A stretch of 64,000 nt of DNA from Larix kaempferi (Eukaryota > Streptophyta > Pinopsida > Pinales > Pinaceae), in assembly GCA_027924585.1 (NCBI GenBank), contig BSBM01000068.1, forward strand, positions 13,117,501 to 13,181,500, read 5' to 3'. Numbering within the stretch: position 1 is the first letter of the stretch; every line of letters starts with the position of its first letter. A model generated the notes under the pieces. That model was not told the DNA's origin and did no database searches. It worked only from the letters and a program-made list of their open reading frames with translations. The translations under genes and the position numbers were made by a program. Below, piece by piece: positions 11,311-23,039 of the stretch.

Positions 11311-12133
11311 GAGTTGTTTCCCATTCACAAGGCAATGGTATATTTGTTTAACTAAACCATTGTCTTGTGAATGGGAAACAACTCATATATATATATATAT
11401 ATATATTAGTTGTTTCCCATTCACAAGACAATGGTTTAGTTAAACAAATATATAAAATACCACACATTTAGCCACATGCATTGGTTGAAGAATACATGGT
11501 TGTCGCTATTGACAATGTATTTTAATCAGTTCAAAATAATGTTGGTTTTACCTAGATAGATCCAAGCAAAATACGCAAGTGAGGAAATCAATTAGTGAAT
11601 GGAATAGGGGGGAACCGATCCATGGTTGTCAAAACAAATTGGAAATGTATCCAATGCATACAATTGTAATGCCAGTGGTAAAGAAAATGAATAGCAATGT
11701 TCTAGTTATCATTCAACAATTCCAACAATTGGATTTTCAAAGTTATATATATATATATATATATATATACAACTCATATATATATATATATATATGAGTT
11801 GTTTCCCATTCACAAGACAATGGTTTAGTTAAACAAATATATAAAATACCACACATTTGGCCACATGCATTGGTTGAAGAATACATGGTTGTCGCTATTG
11901 ACAATGTATTCTAATCAGTTCAAAATAATGTTGGTTGTACCTAGATAGATCCAAGCAAAATACGCAAGCGAGGAAATCAATTAGTGAATGGAGTAGGGGG
12001 GAACCGATCCATGGTTGTCAAAACACATTGGAAATGTATCCAACGCATACAATTGTAATGCCAGTGATAAAGAAAATGAATAGCAATGTTCTAGTTATCA
12101 TTCAACAATTCCAATAGTTGGATTTTCAAAGTT
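11311..12133. repeat. 337-bp direct duplication with inverted pieces and (TA)n
   Basis: A 337-bp segment starting AGTTGTTTCCCATTCACAAG occurs at 11408-11744 and again at 11797-12133, almost unchanged, separated by (TA)n. The first 44 bp are also present inverted at 11341-11384, and a 29-bp part again in direct orientation at 11311-11339. All copies are bordered by TA microsatellite. The short frames at 11579 and 11935 are simply the two copies of one stretch. It may be a MITE-like unit or a slippage-driven duplication. Confidence 0.8.
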
Positions 12134-13660
12134 GTGATGAGTTAGTACAAGTGAATTAATTTTAATGCAATGGAGTAATTATCGTCACAAATGATCCAAC
12201 ATGAATATAACTCAATCATACATTTCATATAGAAAGAAAATATATCTTCATACCCTAGAAACCCAAATGGTGACATCAACATTTGGTGGGGATTTTATTT
12301 TGCTCAAGGAATGGTTATAAGGGTGAGTTGCATTATCAATCAAAGTTTAATGCATTCTTACTCATTCACACATTTTTTCAAATGGCTTAGGCTTAGAGAC
12401 AGCCTTCAATATTTGAACAAGCTTATTTTTACGAGTCCTTCATGTTCTACTTTTTCCCTACTTCTTCATTTCCTCCCAATGTCTCTTTCCTTCCTTCAAT
12501 GCCCCTCTTCATCCACAGCGTTCATATTTAATGGGCTACATTGGAATTCCAACCATCAAAATGATCTGTTTTGATCTTTTCCAATTTAGAATATTTTTTG
12601 GATTATTCACTCAACTTTCCCAAAACATTTAAATGCTCATTAAAAATATTACAAAAGAGATTTAATTAGGATCCAATTTGGATCACACCTCCCCATTTAC
12701 AAGATTTTGGTCCCCAAATGCTTTGACTTCCTTGGATCTTCTTCTTCTATGCATTTACGTTCCTACCTCCTCTACTACCATTAAGAAATATTTGACAGAT
12801 CTCCAAAAAAGGGGCGCCTCCACTATTGGATGAACGATAAGAGCTAAATAGGGACTACCTTTGACATGAGTTTGTTGTCCATCGCATGGATATTTATGAT
12901 ATTATTTGTTGCAATATGTCATTGGACAATTTTTCTCCTTAGGTTGCATATGCAATAAGTTCCTCTTCAGTTGACCTTGAATCTCCAAGCTTTCTTCTTG
13001 ATTGTTTGGTTCCTAGGATGGAGTTCTAGGTGATGCCTCTAACATTTGGCCTCCCAATGTCTAGTCAATCTATAGTACTAACAATAGTTCCTACATGGGT
13101 TTCTTGGCCCTCTAGAGCACCAAAAATTGCTATCCTTATAACATATTTCCTTGCAACATAAATAATCCAAAGATACCATGCCATACCTTTTCAGTTTGTG
13201 ATGATGCTTGTAAACTTGGCTGCTTCGTCCCCCAAGTAATGGAGAAAATTTGGGTGAAATAATCATCTATTTACTACACTTTTTTAAGCCTCCATAAGAA
13301 TATTTTATGGCCCACCACCCACTCTTTTTACTTTTTCCTTTTCTTCCATGGGAAAGGGTCATTTTTGAGTTCCTCTTTCCTTCAAAAAGGTGGTTTGAAC
13401 TAAACTTGTGTTTTCTTCTTGTCCAACAAATCCTATGATTTCATGAGTGGGAATTTGTTGAGATACAATGGGGATCGCAATCCATTCACCTTTCTTTCCT
13501 AACCCTTATCCTCTATAGTCCATTTGACTCAATATATTGTGTTACTTCTCAACATCAACATGATTTCAAAGCATTGAAATATGATGACTACGATGAACAT
13601 ATTAATATTTGTAGTTTTTCCATTATTTCTTCACCATCAAGTCCATACCGATGTCCTCAT
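12134..13660. other. Region without recognised features
   Basis: I see no gene, RNA or element ends here. Short open frames (12311-12574 and 13078-13266) have no known motif and neutral composition. Confidence 0.4.
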
Positions 13661-14246
13661 TGTTAGAAAAATAGGATCGCAGAGCAATAACAATAAACAG
13701 TAAACAAGATGCAAATATAAATCACATGAAAACAATACAAGAGAGACACCAATATAGCGTGGTTCACCCAATCTGGGCTACCTCCACGGAGAAATTTTCA
13801 GTCCTTTTATTATTATATCATCCAACAAATGAAGGGATACAACCTACAACACATCTAATGTAGCTTGCTCTTAACTCTCTCACATTCTCTCTCACACAAT
13901 TAGAAATCTTTACAATGATACATTACATTACATAGTCATATTACAATGTGTTTCTTTTAAATGGAATTACCATGGGAAAATACTACAGGCTACCCAATAC
14001 CATGGGCCCGTAAACTGTTTCCCAACAAAACAACCCATAAAATTTATTCTAAGGGCTTCTCCCCCAGACCCCCCAGCCAAGGGGGGATGGTCCCCCTCGG
14101 ACACCCATGGAGGGGGGCGATGCTCCACCACACCCCCCTGTTGGGATGAGTGTATATTCCACCTGCATATCATATAAGACTGGGTTACAAACACGGTTGA
14201 AACAACAACATCTATGAATTAAGAAGATTAGGCTCCACAACCAACA
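13661..14246 (-). repeat. 3' LTR of the minus-strand copia element
   Basis: On the minus strand it starts TGTTGGTTGTGGAGCC at 14246 and ends TTTTCTAACA at 13661. The plus-strand segment GTGGTTCACCCAATCTGGGC (13760-13779) is a typical part of such LTRs. A C/G-rich stretch lies at 14060-14140. Confidence 0.8.
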
Positions 14247-14334
14247 ATATCCCACTTGGAGATTGATCACAGCAACTCCACCGCTACTGCACTTGCTGGA
14301 TTATGATATGAACCTTGGATCTGGAAAATTTATT

Positions 14335-15776
14335 ATCTTCACCTCCATGGTAGAATTCCAACTGAAACCAAGAAGGAAATCAGTTTCTCTTTGGTCACTG
14401 CCTTTGTTAACATGTATGCAGGATTCTGGATAGTGTATATATTTTCCAGCTTCAATAGTTCATCTTCTAGAATAGACCGTATGAAATGGTACTTCAGATG
14501 TATATGTTTAGAATTATAATGGAAGGTTGAGTTCTTTGCAAGATGAATGGCACTCTGGATGTCACTATACAACTTGCTATCCTCCTGCTTCTTACCCAAT
14601 TCATCCACGAACATCTGCAACCAAATCATTTATTTACTAACCTCCATAGCAGGAACATACTATGCTTCTGTTGTTGAAAGTGAAACAACCTTTTGTAGCT
14701 TTGAAATCCAACTTATTGTTGTTCCACCTACAGTAAACACATACCCTATGGTGCTCCTCCTGCTATCTTTATCATCTTCCATATCTACATCAACATATCC
14801 TTGTAGAACAGTGTCTAAATCTCCAAAACATAATGCATGAGTGGTAGTACCTCTCAAATACCTAAGAATCCATTGTACTTCCTTCCAATGTTCTCTACCT
14901 GGATTGTTCATATACATGCTCAAAACTCCCACTGCATGTGCAATATTTGGTCTTGTGCAAACCATGGCATATGCACGGCATACATCAAGCTGCCAACTGC
15001 TGATGAATAGGGAACCCTGGACATGTAATCTATCTCTTCCTGTGTCTTAAGACACATCTCCTTACTTAGTTTGAAAGGGCTAGCCAAAGGTGTACTAACT
15101 AATTTTGCATTCTGCATTCTAAACCTCTCCAACACCTTTTCTATGTACTCACCCTAAGACAATGTCAATTTGAGATTTTTCTTGTCTCTTGGTATTCTCA
15201 TACCAAGGAAATTTGCTTTACAGCACCCAAATCCTTCATCGCAAATGAATTAGATAACTTCGTTTTGAGCACATTTATATCATGCATGTTAGACCCTGCA
15301 ACAAGCATGTCATCTGCATACAATAACAAGATAATATATCTTTCATTATGTAGCCTCTTGAAATAAACATAGTGGTCATAATGGCATCTACTATAACCTT
15401 TTTATGTCATAAACCTGTCAAATTTCAAATACCACTACCTTGGAGCTTGCTTCAATCCATATAAGCTCTTCTTCAACCTGCATACTAAATCCTCCTTTCC
15501 TTTGACCTCATAACCTTGTGGATGTTGCATATAAATCTCTTCCTCCAAATCCCCATGGAGAAATGTTGTTTTTACATCTAACTGTTCAAGATTCAAATCT
15601 TCTACCGCCACTAGATTTAAAATAGTCCTAATTGAAGTCATTTTAACAATAGGAGAAAATATTTCATTAAAATCTATACCTTTCTTATGTGCAAACCCCT
15701 TTACAACAAGTCTAGCCTTGTACCGATTCTTAGCTTTGTCACGTCCCTGTCTTACCCTCATGGGTGCCTCACTCAA
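14335..15776 (-). pseudogene. Copia RT-RNase H remnant (minus strand)
   Basis: Order on the minus strand: [20 protein letters not shown] and [18 protein letters not shown] then [10 protein letters not shown] (15776-15435); LLLYADD within the region 15340-15290; VLERFRMQNAKLVSTPLA (15135) and VGSLMYA; WILRYLRGTTTHAL and SRRSTIGYVFTVGG (14965-14660); then the RNase H end with HLAKNSTFHYNSKHIHLKYH (14629-14339). The catalytic YADD survives, but frame changes between 15435 and 14920 and stops split the gene, so it is not functional. Confidence 0.88.
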
Positions 15777-15790
15777 TAAACCGGTATCAT

Positions 15791-18309
15791 AGCACGTTTG
15801 TTCGTGGCATATGAAACAATACCCCTAATTTCACTAAATATTGGAAAATACCTTCCAAAATTGTTTTTTAAACCCCCTCTCAATATGTCTTCCCAATTTA
15901 AAAAAACCCCTATTTTCACTAGATATTGTATGTATCAACTTTTTCATTAACATTTTTTATACCCCTTTATATTTCTACCTAGTATATTGATATGATACCC
16001 CTCTTATGATGCCACATGCATTCTACAATGCACCTTGCTTATTTCGATGTATATTGTGGATGTGCATTACTTCACCCACAATGCAATTACTCAACCACAT
16101 ATCATTATGATTTGCAACATTTAAAGGTCTAATGAAAAGATAGGAGATCACTTCTTGTATGTCACTAGAGCCAATGCACATAGTACAACATTTACATTGC
16201 ATGTTGCAGTTCCCCAATCACTGACTAAGCCTATTGTGGGCTAGGTATTTAAGCCCCCAGGGCATGTAATAAGCTATAGGAGGTTGACTAAACCTCCCAA
16301 GGCCTGTAATAGGCACAAGTGGTTGGGTTTTCAAGCTCCCAAGGCCTATCGAGGGCCTATTATAGGCCCTGTAGGCTTAGAGCCTCCCAAGGCTATTGGT
16401 AACAATTGGTTGAGTGCTATTGGTAACAATTAGCTATCAATGACCATTGTCTTTTGACTATGATCGATTGGAAACCCTCTTCACCATGAAACCCCTGACC
16501 TCAATCATGCCTCAAGACACGATTTCCCTGCGTACTGGTAAGCCTGAGCCTTGCCTCAACCCGATTTCTCATTTGGCCGTGATCCCACCATCTCCATTTG
16601 GTGGATATTTGTCAACTCGCCCATATAAAAAAGACCCCAAAGTATTTTTGTATTGTTACATTAAATAAATAAAAAACATTTTCCCCTTAATATATAAGCA
16701 ATATAATTTTTAGTTTTTTATGATTATTTAATACCGCAATATGAATGAACGTGATATTATATTGCCTTCTAGTGGAGCCCCCTGTGCTTGCCCTATTGTA
16801 TTAAAATTGTAAATGATGTAATATTGTTATATAATTGTGGTGAGGAGCTCAAGGCCAAGGCCCCTCCATCGATTTATTGATGCACATGGTTTACGTGCTA
16901 ACCAGGCACAATGGAATTACAAATATCATGTAAATATGCATTTGAATCAAATACCCACAACTAGCTATGCAATGCAACAAGAGACAGGGGCACGATTTTA
17001 CAAGGAATTGGGAGGAAAATATTCAAACCCTTGGAGCCAATCAAGTCAAGCCAAGTGTCAATGAGATAACCCATCAAACTCTCAACTACCCATGTTGACT
17101 TTTGTACCCAATCATTCATTTTCCCAAGAGTTGGTTGAGGTAGTTAATGCCTTGGGGAATGGGAGGTATGGCTATCCAAAATTCGAGTATGGGAAAGCCA
17201 CCCTTCATGGAAAAACGTGTTTTTCTCCTTGGGTAAGAAAAGAGCAATGAATTGCTCCCCAATCCATTACCCATGAACCAGTTTGGCTCTCTCACGAGTT
17301 GAGAGCTTGCTGGGCATTTTTCCCCATCGAATTTCTGTGTTTTCCTTCATTCTCAGCTGGGAGAAGGGCATTTTTGTGTTATATATTAGTGGGGAAGAAG
17401 GGGAATCAAACTAGGGTTCCATAGAGACCGTTTTGGCTATTGAATGCTGAGATATTTGGGGAAGAAATCGTTTTCCTCCCTGTGATTGTTTATCCCCATC
17501 CCACAATTCATTTTTGGTTAGCAACGTTTTGGGGAAAACCCATGGCCATTTTGTTTGTAAATTCCATTACTGAAAATGTGTATCCATGCCCAGTTTGAAT
17601 TGTTGTGTGTAAAAGAATGTTGGGGTTGAGATGGGTATCCATTGCTTTGGCTTGATTTTGAGTGCAAGCACCCATAAATGAAGAGGGTTCAGATTTAGCC
17701 TGATAAACCCAGTTGTGGACTGGCTTGGCTTAGATGAAATGATCATTTGACTATGTATGAGCTTGAATGTCCCTTTTCCTTGTAGAAATCATGCCCAGCT
17801 CGGGGGTGGTATCTGAGTGCTGAAATAATACAGGCTGGGCAGAGACCTATGGTTGGGTGGAACGTTGCAGCGACATAGCTAGTTGTTTGGGACAATTGCA
17901 AAACGAGGATAAGTGCTTTTCTGTCTATGTATTTACTTATGCATTGTTTAAATTGATGGTTGTTTTTTATATGCTGTATGCATATGATATGTGTGTGGAT
18001 GAGTTTTAATCCACTGTGCATATTTGCTTAATTTGCATCTTTGAATTTATGTGTATGAATCTAATGAATGGGTTGAGTTTTATGTAAAAGCCCCAGGAAT
18101 TGGTATCATGTTCCCTTCCTCGAATTGGGTCCATGAGAGGGAACATGATAGAATGGTATTAGAGTTGCTGGTTGCAGCATTGGGCCTTCATGGGATACCT
18201 ATCATAGTTGTAGAGGTAAGTATCCTCCCTGTCTGACACTAATCATCAGAAAAGAAGGAAGTATTTCAAAAAAAAAAAATTCTAACTGTTTTTGAAATTT
18301 TGAAAAACA
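15791..18309. other. Region without recognised genes
   Basis: About 16230-16400 contains irregular repeats of CTCCCAAGGCCTRT and AGGCC-rich words. The remainder, up to 18309, shows no domain, RNA or LTR I can support. TGGTATTAGAGTTGCTGG at 18153-18170 resembles a decayed tRNA-Met primer site, but no LTR end is visible in front of it. Confidence 0.35.
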
Positions 18310-18439
18310 AATTCTAAGTGCTTTATGAGTTCTCTGCCAAAGAGTCGGTCGCATAAGTTAAGCATAAAATCTGCGACAGTTGGTGGATTTTGAGTAAAAA
18401 TCCGCGACGCAGTCGCAGCGACGGAGGCTTGCGGTTGAC

Positions 18440-18830
18440 GAAGATAAGGCCAAAACTGGCGAAACGGTCGCAGAAGTTAGGGTTAAAACCAACGATGGTC
18501 GGCGGTGACACTGGCGAAATGGTCGCAGAAGTTAGGGTTAAAACCAGCGACGGTCGGTAGTGACACTAGCGAAACAGTCGCAGAAGTTAGGGTTAAAACC
18601 AACGATGGTCGGCGGCGACACTGGCGAAATGGTCGCAGAAGTTAGGATTAAAACCAACGACGGTCGGTAGTGACACTAGCGAAACGGTCGCAGAAGTTAG
18701 GGTTAAAACCAGTGACGGTTGGCGGCGACACTGGTGAAACGGTCGCAGAAGTTAGGGTTAAAACCAGCGACGGTCGACGGCGACACTAGCGAAACGGTCG
18801 TAGAAGTTAGGGTTAAAACCAACAATGCGA
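18440..18830. repeat. 55-bp minisatellite
   Basis: Seven units with an exact 55-bp period; GTCGCAGAAGTTAG recurs at 18467, 18522, 18577, 18632, 18687, 18742 and 18797. Alternate units resemble each other (GGCGGYGACACTGG versus GGTAGTGACACTAG), so expansion went partly through a 110-bp dimer. It is CpG-rich compared with its surroundings. Confidence 0.88.
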
Positions 18831-18861
18831 TGACAATTTTAGAGTTAAATCCAACGACAAA

Positions 18862-19030
18862 GGTCAGCGATTTTAGGCTTAAAAGCTGTGACGCGGTCGG
18901 CAATTTTAGGCTTAAAAGATGCGACGCGATCGGTGATTTTAGGCTTAAAAGCTGCGACGCGGTTAGCGATTTTAGCCTTATTTGCTGCGACATGGTTGGC
19001 GAGTTTAAGCTAAAAATCCACGACACAGTC
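18862..19030. repeat. 33-bp minisatellite
   Basis: About five units with a 33-bp period, marked by TTTTAGGCTTAAAAG at 18871, 18904 and 18937, with decayed copies at 18970 and 19002. Because 33 is a multiple of three, it leaves an open frame (18719-19039) with an 11-residue repeat, which I take as a by-product. It shares GCGACG words with the adjacent 55-bp array. Confidence 0.82.
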
Positions 19031-19040
19031 AGAGGATAAA

Positions 19041-22000
19041 TTGAGTTGTTTTCCAGGGTGAATTTTAGGTGCTCGAAAGTTGAAAATTGCCATAGAACTT
19101 ATGTGCCAGATTGCGCGAAATCAAAGGAATTACAAGAAAAAAAAGGGAAGCCACAAGGGGGAAAGCCCCCTTGAACCCCGTTGTCCCCCAGAGACAGTCG
19201 TTAAAAGTGTGAAATGCATTCTCTATGCTTGGAATGAGAAGCAGGAATTGCATGGAAGGTTTGCGGAAGCCTTATTAAGAGTAATTGGCTGTAATATGCA
19301 TTGCAGAAGAGCAATGGGAGCAGCAAGGCAATGTTGATAATGGGGAAATTCCTCACCTTAAACTATTTCTGTTTATAGCATAAGAATTGCATGTTTGAAA
19401 AAAAGCAAGAATGAATGTTATACACGTATGTATATATTGAATTGCTAATTCACGAGAAGATCATAGCTAATGATTGCTTGTGTGCATGGTAGAGAACCCA
19501 TGAAATTGGATCAGCTATGATGTGGAAGAGGAAACTCCATGCTACAATGAGGAAATTGGAAAGGGATATTTTCTTAACTCCTCTCTTGCTATTATATTTA
19601 TATTTCCTAAGTTTTATATACTGAAAATTATGGCACAGGGATGCTGAAAATGCAAGAGAATAATGCATATGAATTAGTGGGCATGATTAGAGAGTAATTG
19701 CATAATGCATGTGAATTGCTTATGCATGAGCATGATGTTGCATATGGGTAAAGGTAGTGAAGTTACACATGCAATAGCCCACTAATGGTATTTCCTATGG
19801 TTGATGACAACTAATGTTGTAGGAACCAGATCATAGAAGCATGATTGAAAATGCAAGAGATTGGATAGATGAGATGAATATGCACTAGATGGCATATTAA
19901 TAAACATTGCACAGTGCATGTGAAAATGTTTTTGCATGTATATGATATTGCATATTGGTAAAATAGTGAGGTTTTACATATGCAATGAGCCACTTAAGAT
20001 AATTGTTGTGTTCGCATTGGTTATAGGACCAAAGGCAATCGAAGCATGGCTAAAGATGTGGATGATGTTGTTACATATGACCAACAACCTTATGAGGAAA
20101 AGACGGTGCAACAAATATGTGATGATGAGGTTGGAAAAAGGATTGTGTAGCATTGGTAAGAGGCCAATTGATCAGGTAACATCAAGCGATGTTAATAATA
20201 GCCATGCAGGTAATGGTTATTTGTGCTTAATTGCATGAATGATTGAAAGAGGATTTGGTGAGATCCCTTCAACTATGTTTAAACTATGTTGAATTGTTTG
20301 CATGTGAGACTGAGTGCCTGAATGTGAATATAATCCTACCAAGTATGGTCAGGTGTGGGTAAGTGAAGGCAAGGAGCCTTACACCCTATAGTTTCTCAGA
20401 AACCTCAATGATTTCATATAAAATTATATCATGCCATTTGTGTATGTTGGTTGTGAGTTTAACAACCAAAGCAAGTGATGACTTATGGTCATGTTGTAGT
20501 GTATACCATATGAGATAAGCATGGTTAGGCCATAATATGTTGGAATGCATAGTATTCATGGATTAATGCAAGGTTGCATTGAGGGGTTATGCATTGAGTG
20601 AATGCACATTAAAAGATTATGTAAATGTTGTGAATGTGCATGCATATGGGTGGGTGCACATGTTGAGATGCATTGTGTGAATGCATGGGTGTGACATATA
20701 TATGTTTCAATATAGTTGGATAATAGATGAAATGGTGGACTATTGTTAATCCTAATACCATTTCATGAGCTGCTATGAATGCAGGAGAAAGATTGCATGA
20801 AGAAGGTAGACATGTTGATGGGCTACCAGAGTGCTCTGTTGGAAGGACAAAGTTACATAAGGAATATGGATGTGAAGTAATGAATATTTATAGTTTATTT
20901 AAATTGCATGAACAATGTATCCGTGTCTTGCAATTTTATTATGATATATATATATATATATATTTCATTGCATTTCAAATGTTAACAGCTGAATGTGTAT
21001 GAATTATTGGGTGTTATAATTCTGAGATCACTTCAGTGACTGTTGTAGCAATAAAAAGAGTATATGCATAGATACTCACAACATGTTGGCTAATTGAAGT
21101 TTCAGATTTCAGGTAGGAAAGTCTTGCGTATGGCAATGAGGATAAGTCCATAGTAAAGGCCGAGATCTACCATGTGCAAAATCCAAGGGTTATGAGAAGG
21201 TTCTCATGGTTGTAACTTATGTATGAAACAAATCTGAAAATTGTTTGATTTCAGTTTATGAGAATAATCTCATGGTTGCAAATCTAATTTCTATAGAAAA
21301 ACAAATTTGGAAATTTTGCTAATAATTGCTAATGACTGTTTGACTTATATAAAATTGTGTCAGGAGGACATGTTGTAGGTTGATGTTCATGTATGGTAGC
21401 AATTGTAAAACCATAATGGACAGAGCAATACCACTTACAAGAGCCAAACAATATGAGGATGGTCTCATGGTTAAACAAATCAATTTCTATAGTAGACAGA
21501 ATTGCAAATTCATATTGAATTTAATTGTTAATGCCATTGATTGGTTATCAAACAATCAGATTTGAGGTTATTGTTAAATGTTGTTGACTGTTTGGCTATC
21601 TGATAAGCGTTCCAGGATGACACATCACAGGAAGACCATGTGTGATGGCCTACAGAATCCAAACTAGATGGGAAGGACTCCATCCTTTGGAAATGGGTTT
21701 CGGGTGAAATGCCATAGTAAGTTTTGTTAATATTCCAGCTGCACTGCATGTTGGAAAGACATGTGAGTGAGATGGTGAAATTATGCCAAGAAGGCATGTG
21801 TGGGTTATGGAACGTGAAAATATTGGGGTGGAAAACCGAAGTACTATTGACACAGAGAAGGGAGCCCCATTCTTCGCAAATGAAGGAAAGATACATTTGA
21901 AAAGGGATAAGTATTCTATAACCCTAACTAAGAGTATACATGTCTGGTTATTAGAGCACATTTTATTATTTCTGTATTATTCCAGACTGCTTGAGTATGA

Positions 22001-22615
22001 TTAGGGCCTATATGTCTCACATCTGAAAGGGAGTGCACACCTTTCTGGTGCTGGGTTATGATAGGGTTTTCAATATTGACTACACCCTAAGGGAATGGAC
22101 GCATTCCTGGTGTTTCAATACTTGATAGTGAATGTTATGAAATATGGTTACAATTTTAGAGCAGCAATACTGATGAGTTTGCTTATCCTTCTTTTGCTAT
22201 CAACTTACACAGATGCAATTTGGTGTTGCGCGTTAAGAGGCAAAGTGAAGAAAGGGTACTCAAGAGGACTGTATGAGCAGTGATAACCTTTGCGTAGTGT
22301 GAGTGGGTATCATGGGACCATGATATCCTGCAGTCAAGAAATTCACCTATAGAATTCCTAAAGAGAATCGGTTGTTTTCCCGGGAGAAGGAGTGCCATCC
22401 TTGGGTGGATGAAGGATTGCTATGCGCATGAAGGGTTGTGACACATGTGAAAGGTTGATGCAAGCCTAAGGCAGAGTGGTAGAGCCTTGACCTATAATGG
22501 TCGGTGGTGCAATTTCCTTCCATTGCTCAATGACCCAGATGAATGTGCTGGCTCGGCAATGGAGAGGGCCAACCAAGTTTGGGACTGGTTGGGCACCACA
22601 AATGCTTGCTAAATC
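19041..22615. other. Region without recognised genes
   Basis: A TA microsatellite lies at 20943-20962. Three loosely related words (ATGAGAAGGTTCTCATGG near 21192, ATGAGAATAATCTCATGG near 21258, ATGAGGATGGTCTCATGG near 21452) suggest a decayed repeat. No protein domain or RNA is supported. It ends at the pararetrovirus junction. Confidence 0.35.
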
Positions 22616-22647
22616 GCAGAAAGCTTGCTTGGGGAGATCTTGGTGCG
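22616..22647 (+). repeat. Left terminal repeat of the pararetrovirus copy
   Basis: GCAGAAAGCTTGCTTGGGGA and the following 12 nt are identical to 30556-30587. It ends three bases before the primer binding site. Confidence 0.85.
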
Positions 22648-22650
22648 TTG

Positions 22651-22663
22651 TGGTATCAGAGCC
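22651..22663 (+). promoter_or_regulatory. tRNA-Met primer binding site of the pararetrovirus
   Basis: TGGTATCAGAGCC matches the complement of the initiator tRNA-Met 3' end, the minus-strand primer of all caulimovirids. By convention this is position 1 of such genomes. Confidence 0.9.
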
Positions 22664-23039
22664 AGTATTGTCCAATTGCGCTAAATCTTGGTAATATCTT
22701 TATATACTCTTACAATGTATATGAATGAGTTAACAATCTTTATTATCGTTGTTGCTGTATGCATTGTATTGTTGGGATGCTTATCTAAAATTCTGTTGAA
22801 AGAAATCCGAAACTATTTCTCTGCATAAGTAAAAAGTCAGTATCTATCAATTGTTGGTCATAAACTCTATAAATAGTATTCTGTAGGTGGTGGAAATGAC
22901 CACTGAGCGATAGTTGGAATCCACAGGGGTGTAAGAGATGTCCGATGTTAAAGTAGCAGTAAGGCCCGTAGAGTGAAGGGGAGTAAGTCTACAGAATTTC
23001 CGGAGTCTAAATTATAGTCAGCACTCATCTCTTTTCAAA
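22664..23039 (+). other. Pararetrovirus leader
   Basis: About 375 nt between the primer site and the first long ORF. In the circular genome it continues the transcript that would start near 30170. Caulimovirid leaders carry short ORFs and a large stem-loop used for ribosome shunting; I see short ATG frames here but have not folded the sequence. Confidence 0.6.

Larger units (their letters stand above)
13661..15790 (-). mobile_element. Truncated copia retrotransposon on the minus strand (second lineage)
   Basis: Read on the minus strand there is RT, then RNase H, then one LTR at 13661-14246. The 5' part (gag, protease, integrase, 5' LTR) is missing: homology stops near 15780. The LTR has the TGTTGG...AACA form, with AAGTGGGATAT just before it as the polypurine region. 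Both LTR and protein differ from elements A-C, so this is another copia lineage. The far target duplication cannot be checked because the other end is lost. Confidence 0.85.

Noticed and set aside
18078-18172. Retrotransposon start with primer site TGGTATTAGAGTTGCTGG
   Set aside because: The primer site has mismatches, and no LTR end or downstream partner could be found.
18440-18830. GTTAGGGTTAAAACC words as interstitial telomere repeats
   Set aside because: The period is 55 bp, not 7 bp; TTAGGGTT occurs once per unit by chance of the unit sequence.
18719-19039. Repeat protein ORF on the plus strand and its minus-strand partner
   Set aside because: It follows from the 33-bp and 55-bp minisatellites; open on both strands, no start context or domain.
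22446-22530. tRNA-like words (GCAGAGTGGTAGAGCC, GGTGGTGCAATTTCC) just left of the viral copy
   Set aside because: A SINE head was considered, but no acceptor stem pairs and the B box is too poor.
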